Source: Ignavibacteriales bacterium | Lineage (GTDB): Bacteria; Bacteroidota; Ignavibacteria; Ignavibacteriales; Ignavibacteriaceae | Direction: 5' to 3' | DNA length: 64,000 bases | NCBI GenBank assembly: GCA_016714125.1 | Contig: JADJNX010000003.1 | Location: 124,001 to 188,000, forward strand | Part shown: one piece after another, positions 9,449 to 17,823 of the stretch | Position numbering within the stretch: the stretch's first letter is position 1 | Layout of the letters: each line of letters starts with the position of its first letter | The notes under the pieces: generated by a model | What the model was told of the DNA's origin: nothing | The model's database searches: none | The model's input: the letters and a program-made list of their open reading frames with translations, nothing else | Program-made: the position numbers and the translations under genes

Positions 9449-9807
9449 AAGTAACATGCGATTTTGGCGCTTAATCTAAATTTTTATCAATTTTTTGTAA
9501 CTTGTTAACAAGTTATCCACATTTTTGTTGAAAACTTTTCTCAAACTGTTTTTTAAATAATCAAACCGTTTTTAACATTTCATCGAATATTTTTTTTATT
9601 GAAAACTATTTTGTTCGTTTTCAGGTGATATGATGGATATTCTCACTTTTTTTTTGTAAATTATATTTGACGATTACATAAGGATTTTTTTTCTGTTACA
9701 TCTATAAAAGTTATCAACATTTTAACAGGCTACAGACGTCATTACTATACCGTAGATTATAATACTATTTCAATGCCCATTTAAATCATACAAACACCCG
9801 TTGGAAG
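9449..9807. other. AT-rich intergenic region with a perfect DnaA box
   Basis: No gene is seen in these 359 bases. The stretch is very AT-rich with many T runs. It holds the DnaA-box consensus TTATCCACA at 9513-9521, a one-mismatch copy TTATCAACA at 9711-9719, and a perfect 16-bp palindrome AACTTGTTAACAAGTT at 9499-9514 that runs into the first box. It may be an origin-like or DnaA-regulated region, or simply a long leader and promoter region for the gene at 9808. Two boxes are too few to name it oriC. Confidence 0.4.
9662..9669 (+). promoter_or_regulatory. Possible Bacteroidota-type -7 element (TATATTTG)
   Basis: TATATTTG fits TAnnTTTG and is identical to the elements upstream of two tRNAs in this window. 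No convincing -33 TTG lies at the usual distance, so support is weak. It would give a leader of about 130 bases for the gene at 9808. Confidence 0.3.
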
Positions 9808-12800
9808 ATGCCACAAGAACAAATAGCTCAATTTCTCGATGAACAATATGTTATCAGTGAATTACCCTCACTTGAGATTGGTGAGTCAATTGTATTAAGT
9901 AGTGTCACTTACACAATTACAGGATTATTTTATCCCGTTGAATCCCTACCTGACGGTTTCTACTACAGTGCTGAAAATGATCGAAAAGAAAAATTTTTAA
10001 TAAAAATTTTATTTAAATTTAGAAACCCCAACTTTGAACCAAGAGGTACTGTTCAGAATGACCTCTTAAAATTGAAACACCCCGGACTGGCAATCCCCGT
10101 GGAATTTGGCATTGGAATTAAAAAGTTCAAGTTTAAATATTGTTTCGAAATTTACGAAATCCCGGCTAAAATTACCCCGCTTGACAAGGTGGATCTCTCC
10201 CCCTCTGCCGTCAGACAAAGTTTTATGCCACAGATTAAAAATCTTTTAAATTTTTTACATCTTCACGATTTTTATACCCCATTCCTTCACATCTCTAATT
10301 TTTTTGTTGTGGAGGGAGATGAACCCCTTTTGCTTCTCTTTGGTTACGGACATGCATTGATGAAAAGCAAATTTCCCGTGATCGAAAAAACACCCTTCAG
10401 TGAAGGGAATCTGTGCCGATATTTTTACTCGCCAGAAATAATCGAGGGGATGTATTCTGAATCAAGTGACTATTTTTCAGTTGGTATGATACTTCTGAGA
10501 TTGTTTTACCCCGAAACATTTTCACCAAAAGTGTATGAGTCGATAGTAAAAAACGGGAGCGAATTAAAACCACTCATTGAATACCGTACCGATTTTTATG
10601 AAGTTAACTCACTGGTTGAAGGCTTAACAGTTTTTGAAGAAGTTAATCGTTTAACCCCAAATGAAATTAATGACTTCATTGCCGGTAAAAGAGTAATCCC
10701 CCACTATTATGGCAGTCACTTTTCATTTAAAGATCAAGTTGCCGAAAATCGACTTCATAATCTTGGCGACCTTGTGGAACTGCTTAAACTCTCCCCTGAC
10801 AGGTTCATAAGCTATATAAAACAACCACAGAATCTAAAAGAAATTACAGATTGGTTAAACAATCTTGATGGTGTAAAAGATCTTGTTGGTTTAAAGAAAC
10901 GGTTTATAAGATATCAAAATATCGAACCTGAATATTTTACAGAAGTGATTCTAAGACATCTGCTCCCCTCAGCGATTTTATCGCTAAACAATGTTGAGAT
11001 TAATTTACAAAACTCAGATGACCTCAAAGGTCAATTGTATATCTTCTTTAGAAATCTGGAGCATCTGAATTATTATTATAAGGATGCCAACATAAAATTT
11101 GAGCTCTTCAAATTTATGCTGGTTTGTGATGAACTGAGTAGTCTTGATCCCGCAAAATATGCACTTCTTGCGTCAGCCAAAGAGAGTCTGATAGGGTTTC
11201 TTGGTCTTGGCAGGGAAAATTATATAGATGCAATCAGTAAAAAGCATATCCATATTCAACCAATCCAATGGGTTCAGATTTTCCATCATTTCATTCAAAA
11301 CAAGTTTGTGAGATCACTCGAAGGTACAAAACTCGAAAAACTTGAGGATTTTGCTTTTTATCTCGCGCAGCATCCTGAAATGATGTCGGACGAATATCTT
11401 TATAACGACATGATTCTCTTTCTTAAATGGAACGGAATCCATGAAATTAAGGGAAAGTCCTTTAAAACGCTCGTTTTTGAAATTCTTGACCACAAAGTCG
11501 AATGTAATGTAAGCATTGCGAGAGTTGATGAGCCGGAAGCAGGCAATTTTAAGATGTTATATTCGTTTAGATACTCACTTACAAACTACTTTAGTTCAAT
11601 GGGTGTGGATCTTCCCTTCGCAACTGAGGTAAAACAACAATATACTTTTTCATTCAAGAAAAGTGGATTTGGATATATAAAACAATCCTACAATGATTTT
11701 CTGGCAAATCTTGAAAAAGAACATTCAATTTCACCGGCAAAAATTCCCGAGCATGAAAAACTTCAAATTTTTAACACTTTTAACGATACACTCAAAACGG
11801 AATTTAAGTGGCAGAGCATTCTCACAAATGTTTTGATCGCAGCAGTTTTAGGGTTTGTTTTATCTGCATTTGGTGTTGATCTTATCGTGACCGAAAAGAT
11901 TAAGTGGTATCTCGAATTGGATCCGGGATTTATGAGTTTTGTAACGAATGTTTTTCCTTATATCCTTTCCGCAGGAATTACCGCCATTTTATTTATCCTC
12001 GGTCAAAACCTTAAAATAGTAGCTGCGTTTATCATGCTGGTTTTGTTGGTGGTCTCGGGCAGTTCTTACCTCTATTATGAAAACCTGGTTGATTCAGTGG
12101 AAACAGATTTAGCATATAAAAAAGAACTACTAACTGAACATTTCTCCGGAGATGTGGCCGACAGTAAAAGTGTTATCATCTCCCCTGAGGATTTAAAAGC
12201 CGGTTTTGATGAAGCTTTTGGAGTCATCAATTCCGGATACAGACCAATGGCAAAATACTCCGTTACTGAAAATTCATTTGAACTTCAATCAAATCTTAAA
12301 GCTCTCTCAAGGACAGTCAAGAGTATTGAAGATGGTACTTTCTCAGCAAAATTTAACTTTATTGATCCGGTTAATATTCCGGCTGAAGACCTCGTTGGGT
12401 GCGCTCCAATCCCAGATAACACCGGATATCTCAACACGTACGGTTATTTTGCCTTTAAGATGAGTATCGACCGTGTTGTATTTCAAGGTGGGAAAAATTC
12501 CATTTTTGGGATCGCGTTTAATCATTTTTATCTGGTTATGACTCAGTCATCGATTAAACTAATCAAAAGAGGAGCTGGTACAGGGAATAAAGAAACAAAA
12601 TTGTTACTATTGAGTGAGATGCAGAATTATGATTATTCCATAGAGAGTTCAGGCACAGAAGAGGACATTCTGCCTGCTGGTATGTTGGAGAGATTATATC
12701 CCGGGGTTGTGCTTACCGAAAAAGAAATTAATCTGAATAGCGAAGAATTTAAGTTTGAAGCCACTGTTTTATTTGGTTCAATCTCAGTGAATATCGATGG

Positions 12801-12924
12801 GAAACAAGTTTTGGTATATCGTGAAAAGAATGGTTTTACCGATCTTGACTACGACAGATTTAAACCGACTGTTTCGATGATTTTTGGCTTGAGAGTATTT
12901 ATTCCGTTAGTGCGATTAAAATGA
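9808..12924 (+). CDS. Large membrane-anchored protein kinase-like protein (pseudokinase)
   Basis: The first about 290 residues follow the bacterial Ser/Thr kinase fold: an ATP-lysine-like segment (FLIKIL), the catalytic-loop equivalent LHLHDFYTPFLHISNFFV, a DFG equivalent (LLLLFGYG), an APE-like YSPEII and SSDYFSVGMILLRLF. The HRD Asp is replaced (TPF) and the DFG Asp is missing, so phosphotransfer is unlikely. Residues about 290-660 are helical and unassigned. Three membrane helices follow (about 670-692, 711-735, 738-760). The last about 250 residues look beta-rich (AFKMSIDRVVFQGG, then FEATVLFGSISVNIDGKQVLVY), perhaps a jelly-roll of the LamG/DUF1080 type. Function unknown; the ATG at 9808 directly follows GGAAG. 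It overlaps the next small gene by 4 bp. Confidence 0.75.
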   Translation: MPQEQIAQFLDEQYVISELPSLEIGESIVLSSVTYTITGLFYPVESLPDGFYYSAENDRKEKFLIKILFKFRNPNFEPRGTVQNDLLKLKHPGLAIPVEFGIGIKKFKFKYCFEIYEIPAKITPLDKVDLSPSAVRQSFMPQIKNLLNFLHLHDFYTPFLHISNFFVVEGDEPLLLLFGYGHALMKSKFPVIEKTPFSEGNLCRYFYSPEIIEGMYSESSDYFSVGMILLRLFYPETFSPKVYESIVKNGSELKPLIEYRTDFYEVNSLVEGLTVFEEVNRLTPNEINDFIAGKRVIPHYYGSHFSFKDQVAENRLHNLGDLVELLKLSPDRFISYIKQPQNLKEITDWLNNLDGVKDLVGLKKRFIRYQNIEPEYFTEVILRHLLPSAILSLNNVEINLQNSDDLKGQLYIFFRNLEHLNYYYKDANIKFELFKFMLVCDELSSLDPAKYALLASAKESLIGFLGLGRENYIDAISKKHIHIQPIQWVQIFHHFIQNKFVRSLEGTKLEKLEDFAFYLAQHPEMMSDEYLYNDMILFLKWNGIHEIKGKSFKTLVFEILDHKVECNVSIARVDEPEAGNFKMLYSFRYSLTNYFSSMGVDLPFATEVKQQYTFSFKKSGFGYIKQSYNDFLANLEKEHSISPAKIPEHEKLQIFNTFNDTLKTEFKWQSILTNVLIAAVLGFVLSAFGVDLIVTEKIKWYLELDPGFMSFVTNVFPYILSAGITAILFILGQNLKIVAAFIMLVLLVVSGSSYLYYENLVDSVETDLAYKKELLTEHFSGDVADSKSVIISPEDLKAGFDEAFGVINSGYRPMAKYSVTENSFELQSNLKALSRTVKSIEDGTFSAKFNFIDPVNIPAEDLVGCAPIPDNTGYLNTYGYFAFKMSIDRVVFQGGKNSIFGIAFNHFYLVMTQSSIKLIKRGAGTGNKETKLLLLSEMQNYDYSIESSGTEEDILPAGMLERLYPGVVLTEKEINLNSEEFKFEATVLFGSISVNIDGKQVLVYREKNGFTDLDYDRFKPTVSMIFGLRVFIPLVRLK

Positions 12925-13166
12925 CTGCAATCCCCGACCCAACCGGAGACAGAAATTTCCTTGTTAAAAAATCCTTAAAATGTTTCCTCAATTCACAATC
13001 TGAGATTTTCAAAAGCTCAAGTTTAAGCAATCCTGTCAAACTGGCGGTTAGTGAAAAAGATACTTTTATTGTAACTGCGATCGATAAAGTAAAACTTACA
13101 CTAAGTCTCCCCTCAAAAGAAGAGGTTTTTGTTAAGAGAAGTTCAATAAAAAGTGTGTTTTACTAA
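12921..13166 (+). CDS. Small hypothetical protein coupled to the pseudokinase
   Basis: 81 residues, starting in an ATGA overlap with the pseudokinase stop, which is the main support that it is real. It has no signal peptide or membrane helix. The second half alternates beta-like stretches (PVKLAVSEKDTFIVTAI, then KVKLTLSLP). No family recognised. Its 3' end overlaps by 4 bp the stop codon of the convergent gene at 13163. Confidence 0.6.
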   Translation: MTAIPDPTGDRNFLVKKSLKCFLNSQSEIFKSSSLSNPVKLAVSEKDTFIVTAIDKVKLTLSLPSKEEVFVKRSSIKSVFY

Positions 13167-13760
13167 TCCTCACCCCAGAGGCTTATAAATCCATTTTGTT
13201 CAATTATCTTTTGACCCGACTCAGAATTAACAAAGTCAAGGAATTTTTTAATTTTACCTTCCGGTAGATCAAGCGTATAAAAATAGATATATCTTACCAA
13301 AGGATACTCTGAATTAATTTCTCTTTTTCCTGGAAGAACACCATTAATCATTAATGGTTTAATCGAGTCATTTCCACTTATCAACTCACCACTTAATCCT
13401 ATTGAATTTTTATTTACAACAATTTGCTCAATCACTTCATTTGGAGAGTTCACAATCAAAGAGTTTTTCCCATATTCTTCGTTTGCAAGGATGTGTTTCC
13501 TGAAGTAAGAATAGGTACCGGAATTGGGTGACCTGAGAATCAGTTTATACTCAGGTTTGCTTTCTTCATTGGTAATCTCTTTAACTTTTCCTGTAAATAT
13601 TTGCTTCAACTCATTAAGGGTTATTCCATTTAGGGGATTGGCTGAATTTACATAAACAACTATCTCATCTTTGGCAATAATTGTTGAAATCCCCAGACTT
13701 CCCTGTTGGCTAACCAACTCTTTTATCTCTCCCGGTTCAATGGGTCTGGAAGCGATACAA
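13163..13760 (-). CDS. PstS-like phosphate-binding domain, C-terminal part of the M28 fusion
   Basis: The frame opens after a slip at a G run near 13753. Together with the last about 60 residues of the neighbouring frame it forms a PstS-type solute-binding domain: MNKSMKMVAAEFMIQNPGYS, GGGGTSVGMKTLMRG, EADICIASRPIEPGEIKEL, then VYVNSANPLNGITLNELKQIFTGK and RSPNSGTYSYFRKHIL. These are characteristic of phosphate ABC binding proteins and their relatives. The domain has no signal peptide of its own and runs on from the M28 peptidase. No pstC, pstA or pstB genes are nearby, so transport is not implied; sensing or scavenging of a phosphorylated ligand are possibilities. Confidence 0.75.
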
Positions 13761-15456
13761 ATATCTGCCTCCCCCTCATCAATGTTTTCATACCAACTGA
13801 TGTTCCACCACCACCCACTATAACCGAGTACCCTGGATTTTGAATCATAAATTCAGCGGCGACCATTTTCATCGATTTATTCATAGTCTTTTTTGGAGTA
13901 TCATTTGTTTTATCCATAAAAAGTATAAAATTAAATAACATCTTATTAAATCCTGCTACTGCATCATAATTGATGAATTGAGATAGATCGTCAAATGGTG
14001 AATGATAAATATTTGTTGTGTAAAAGTTTTTTAACCAGTTATACTCTTTAAGTGACTTGTTGACCGGAAGTTTGCCTTCCTGGATCAAAAAGGCCGGAAT
14101 GCCTGCCTGAACAAAACCATAGTGATCTCCCCTTATAAATTTTTCTGAAATTTGATCATCTACTTCATCCACTTTCATGCCATTGATCTTTGCAAACTTT
14201 TCAAAAAACTCCCTTAAATCAGAATGATTACCATCAATGACTTCAAATGAAAGTGGTTCATCAATAAACGGTACCCCATCGATATTCAAAACAAATGATG
14301 TCTTAACGAGTGGCACAAGCGGGTTTGATGTGTAATACTTGCTCCCCAGAAGTCCTTTCTCCTCTGCCGTCAGGAATAAAATCAAGATGTTTTTTTTCAG
14401 ATCGGTTTTATTTTGGACCAACGCGGTCGCTATTTCGAGCAAAACCGCCACTCCCAGTGCATTATCGTTTAAACCATTATAAATTGAGTCACCCTTTACC
14501 GGTTCACCAATGCCTAAATGATCAAAGTGAGCGGAAAGAATTATCCACTCATTATTGTTAACATTTTCAATTGAAGCTGCTATATTATGAGAAATAAACT
14601 CTCTTGAACTAAATTTCCCCTTAAATTCAACTTTTGCGGGAAGATAAAAACTTCGCACTTTGTTTTCAGAAACCATGGAATAAAGATCATCCACAGAAAT
14701 CCCCGATCCTTCAAAAAAGATTTTGGCAGAGGCAGGGTTCACTATTGCTCCAAATCCTGCACTCATTCTTGAACTCAAATAAATCTCTTCAAATTGATAG
14801 TCACTCTTAATTTTATCCCATTCAACAGCTTTACCATTTTTTTTCTGAACAGGAATAATAATTACGCCGGCAGCTCCTTTACTGAGGGCAATTCTTAGTT
14901 TTGATTCATTTAATGAATAAACTGATTCCTCTTCTCCAAGGAAATAACTTTTATCTGAAGATTGAGGTTCACCAAGGACCAACACCATTTTACCTTCCAC
15001 ATCAATCTCAAAATAATCATCATAATCATATTCAGGTGCGGTGATACCGTAGCCGGCAAATGCGGTCTCAATATAACTGGGGATCACTGTTTCAGTGCCG
15101 CAATTTGTTACAACGTAGTCTTTATTTAGTATGAGTTTGTGTTCTGATATTGATGAAACATTTAATTCAGAACTGTTAAGGACAGTGTATCCTTGTAGTG
15201 GAATGCTTTGGAAGTAGGATTTACCGCCTGTCGGTGGAATGCTTTTACTTATTAAATAATCGACTATGTATTTTTCTGCGATTCTCTCCCCTTTACTTCC
15301 GGTACCTCTGCCAAATAAAGAATCGGCAGCCAAAATTGAAACATGTTTGTATATCCGGTCTGCTGACTCCCCATTGTCCATAGAATTCGCCTGCGCATAC
15401 CCCTTCACCGGGAGAAGGAAAAAGCGGATCAAAAATAATATTATGGGGAATTTCAT
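13723..15456 (-). CDS. M28-family secreted metallopeptidase, fused to a PstS-like domain
   Basis: A signal peptide (ending near KGYAQ) precedes an M28 peptidase with a protease-associated insert. The zinc ligands are visible: SAHFDHLGIG, NGLNDNALG, LTAEEKGLLGS and RGDHYGF; the position of the usual D-M-V-G reads NIDGV. About residue 510 (FMDKTNDTPKK) the sequence passes without a stop into a PstS-like domain whose remainder lies in another frame (13163-13760). The C-terminal residues after GMKTLMRG in this frame are an artefact of the slip at the G run near 13753. It lies 64 bp downstream of the AttH-like gene on the same strand and may share that transcript. Confidence 0.85.
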   Translation of the reverse strand: MKFPIILFLIRFFLLPVKGYAQANSMDNGESADRIYKHVSILAADSLFGRGTGSKGERIAEKYIVDYLISKSIPPTGGKSYFQSIPLQGYTVLNSSELNVSSISEHKLILNKDYVVTNCGTETVIPSYIETAFAGYGITAPEYDYDDYFEIDVEGKMVLVLGEPQSSDKSYFLGEEESVYSLNESKLRIALSKGAAGVIIIPVQKKNGKAVEWDKIKSDYQFEEIYLSSRMSAGFGAIVNPASAKIFFEGSGISVDDLYSMVSENKVRSFYLPAKVEFKGKFSSREFISHNIAASIENVNNNEWIILSAHFDHLGIGEPVKGDSIYNGLNDNALGVAVLLEIATALVQNKTDLKKNILILFLTAEEKGLLGSKYYTSNPLVPLVKTSFVLNIDGVPFIDEPLSFEVIDGNHSDLREFFEKFAKINGMKVDEVDDQISEKFIRGDHYGFVQAGIPAFLIQEGKLPVNKSLKEYNWLKNFYTTNIYHSPFDDLSQFINYDAVAGFNKMLFNFILFMDKTNDTPKKTMNKSMKMVAAEFMIQNPGYSVIVGGGGTSVGMKTLMRGRQIFVSLPDPLNRER

Positions 15457-15520
15457 CAGTTTTTTATGTTTTTAATTTGCTTTACAATTTACAAAATTCT
15501 GAATAAAAATTAATTATTGA

Positions 15521-16663
15521 TCATTCCCTATACCCGGTTAATTCTACATATCCCACACCCGTGGATATATCTTTTCCGTTTTTTCTCACCACATCTATTG
15601 CCCCCTCATAATATCTTAATTGAGACGGATGAACCTGATTTTTCATTGCAACCGACACTACATAAAGAAAGTTTAGTGGTTTAAGTTCAATTTCCCACTC
15701 AAATGGATATGTAATTCCATCTATTTTGGAATTCATTATTGGGGTAATCTTAAAATCATCGCCGGAAAACAACTCATAACTGCCATCCTTGCGAATGAGT
15801 GTCCCTTTCTGAAAGTTGGTTGCCCCTGTTGAATCTCTTAACCTGAAATACATCAACTCGGTACCATCCTCCATTTGTAAGGCAAACCAATCCCACCCCT
15901 TTTGATCACTTTCAAGGGCGCTGGTGCTCCATTCTCTGTCCATCCATGAGTTACCAGTCAAATCAAACTTCTCACCTTTGATGGTAAGTTCTCCCGTGGT
16001 TGTAAGTCTGGTGTAAGAATAATAATAAGAAGCATTCCCGGGTTTGTTGGATTTTTTACTCAATCCTTTATCACCATGAAGAACTATCTTTTTTTCAGGT
16101 ATCAGCTTAAATGAAATTTGAAACTCAGAAGTTGAAGAGCTAACTTGTAGTGTTGGTAACATCGCATCGTTGGAAAAATCGAATAGAATTTCATTCCCTT
16201 CGATGTAAATTCTTTTTTCTGTTTCATTACTTCCGGCGAGCCCATCCAATCCCCTTGCAAATCTCTCAAATGAATAAAACTTTTGATTTTGAATATCACT
16301 AATCCCTATATGGATACTGTATAGAGATTTTTGTGAAAAGATTACTGAGTCATTATCAGTTCCGGGCAAAATTCCATTCCTGAAAATGGTAAACTGATAT
16401 CGAAATCGCCTGCCTTCTTTTGTGGAGAGATTCCCGGTAACATCCCACCCCTCTGTGCGATAATCATTATGTGCAAAATGGTCTTTTGGAAAACTAAAAT
16501 TCCTGATGCTGTCTGCCTTTTTGAATCCTGAAGCTTCGCCGCTCATAATGTTCGAGACTGAAATCTCATCGTTGGAGTGGTTGTTTGTGCTGAAGTTAGC
16601 CAGAAGGAAGATTAAAAACCCGGTAACGAACAATCCGGATAATGAAAGTAATAACAATCGCAT
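15521..16663 (-). CDS. AttH/CrtC-like lipocalin-fold secreted protein
   Basis: 380 residues with an N-terminal signal anchor (LLLLSLSGLFVTGFLIFLLA). The body matches the AttH/hydroxyneurosporene synthase-like family: FPKDHFAHNDYRTEGWDVTGNL near the start, and the core GNSWMDREWSTSALESDQKGWDW around residue 240. Such proteins are the exported partner of AttEFGH-type ABC systems, annotated as predicted secreted hydrolases; the real reaction is not established. It starts just after the permease stop at 16666 and continues the same operon, which supports assignment to the Att-type system rather than carotenoid hydration. Confidence 0.85.
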   Translation of the reverse strand: MRLLLLSLSGLFVTGFLIFLLANFSTNNHSNDEISVSNIMSGEASGFKKADSIRNFSFPKDHFAHNDYRTEGWDVTGNLSTKEGRRFRYQFTIFRNGILPGTDNDSVIFSQKSLYSIHIGISDIQNQKFYSFERFARGLDGLAGSNETEKRIYIEGNEILFDFSNDAMLPTLQVSSSTSEFQISFKLIPEKKIVLHGDKGLSKKSNKPGNASYYYSYTRLTTTGELTIKGEKFDLTGNSWMDREWSTSALESDQKGWDWFALQMEDGTELMYFRLRDSTGATNFQKGTLIRKDGSYELFSGDDFKITPIMNSKIDGITYPFEWEIELKPLNFLYVVSVAMKNQVHPSQLRYYEGAIDVVRKNGKDISTGVGYVELTGYRE

Positions 16664-16665
16664 TT

Positions 16666-17823
16666 TTATTCGTCCCTCAGTGATTTTGATGGCAGAGTAA
16701 TCGACATTTTCCAGGCAGGATAAAGACCTGCGAGGAGTGAAGCCGATACTGCAATTATGATTGCTTGCACAAGAACAACAGGATCAATTGACATCTGCAT
16801 CGTCCAGCCAAATGATCTAAGATTTATGATATAAATCAAGCAATAAGCAAGCACCAACCCCAATGGAATGGCGATGAGAGCTGCAATTAATCCAATTGTA
16901 AAGGTTTGAACGGATATCATCTTTAACATCTGACCCGGAGTGAGTCCTGTAGCTCTTAGAATCCCCATCTCCTTCTCTTTCTCAAGTTGAATCGACATCA
17001 ATGCACTAAACACACCAATAAAAGCTACAATTACAGATAAGATGTGGAGTAAACCGGCTACAACAAACGTACGGTCAAAAATTTCTATTGAATAGTCACG
17101 CAAATCTTTGTTTAATCGGATCGAAACAGAACTTTCTTCAGGAAACAGCGATCGCAGATTCCTTTGAACCACTGTTATATCGCTATTGTCTTTAAGGTAA
17201 ACCCCAATTCCTGATATTTTGTGGTTTTGCCAATACTTCTTAAAGTGGTTATAATCGATGGCGATATGCCCCACATCGGAGCTGTAGTCATAATAAATTG
17301 CTGAAACTTTAAAACCAATATTTCCTGAAGGAGACTGAAGAGTAAATTGATCGCCAACTTTGTAATTCCATTTGTAAGCAAATGTTTCGGTCATCAAAAC
17401 TCCTGTACCTGCTCGAATCTCTCCCCATGCAGTTGCAGGATTCCCCTCTTTTAAGTTAAATCTGCTCTCATTCTCGGGGTCGATGTGTGAGCCAAATACT
17501 TCAACAGCTTTATTACTTATTGTGCCGCTTCCCTCTGAATAAAAGTCAAGAGTTTTCACTCCGTCAATCATTAAAAATTTCTGAAGCAACGATGTGTCAA
17601 GTACTGCCTCGTTTTTACGCGATACAAGCCCCTGTGACGACACAAAGACATCTGCTACAAGAGTTTGTTCAAGCCAATCAACTACTGTGCCTCTAAACGA
17701 GCTTATCATGGTGGAAACCCCAATCGTTGCAGAGACAGAAATTGCGAGAGCTGCAATTGCCACTGAGGTTCGACTCATATTCGCAGTAACCCCTCGAACT
17801 CCAATTTTTCCGGTGTTCCCCAT
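16666..17823 (-). CDS. FtsX-family ABC permease, second half
   Basis: 385 residues: one membrane helix (AIAALAISVSATIGVSTMISS), a large periplasmic domain, then three helices (FVVAGLLHILSVIVAFIGVFSAL; SVQTFTIGLIAALIAIPLGLVLAYCL; PVVLVQAIIIAVSASLLAGLYPAW), the FtsX arrangement. EMGILRATGLTPGQM is the conserved cytoplasmic coupling segment. Its ATG overlaps the stop of the first half (TAATG on the minus strand). Adding one A to the run at 17823-17831 would fuse both halves in frame, as is usual for this large permease type, so two genes or one frameshifted gene are both possible. Confidence 0.85.
   Translation of the reverse strand: MGNTGKIGVRGVTANMSRTSVAIAALAISVSATIGVSTMISSFRGTVVDWLEQTLVADVFVSSQGLVSRKNEAVLDTSLLQKFLMIDGVKTLDFYSEGSGTISNKAVEVFGSHIDPENESRFNLKEGNPATAWGEIRAGTGVLMTETFAYKWNYKVGDQFTLQSPSGNIGFKVSAIYYDYSSDVGHIAIDYNHFKKYWQNHKISGIGVYLKDNSDITVVQRNLRSLFPEESSVSIRLNKDLRDYSIEIFDRTFVVAGLLHILSVIVAFIGVFSALMSIQLEKEKEMGILRATGLTPGQMLKMISVQTFTIGLIAALIAIPLGLVLAYCLIYIINLRSFGWTMQMSIDPVVLVQAIIIAVSASLLAGLYPAWKMSITLPSKSLRDE

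Noticed and set aside
13163..13760. A phosphate ABC transporter (pst) locus
   Set aside because: No pstC, pstA, pstB or phoU nearby, and the domain lacks its own signal peptide.
14310..14561. Plus-strand frame of 83 codons inside the M28 peptidase gene
   Set aside because: Shadow of a clear minus-strand gene; no start signals or homology.
15521..16663. Carotenoid 1,2-hydratase (CrtC)
   Set aside because: Same fold family, but the neighbouring ABC genes and lack of carotenoid genes fit the AttH role better.
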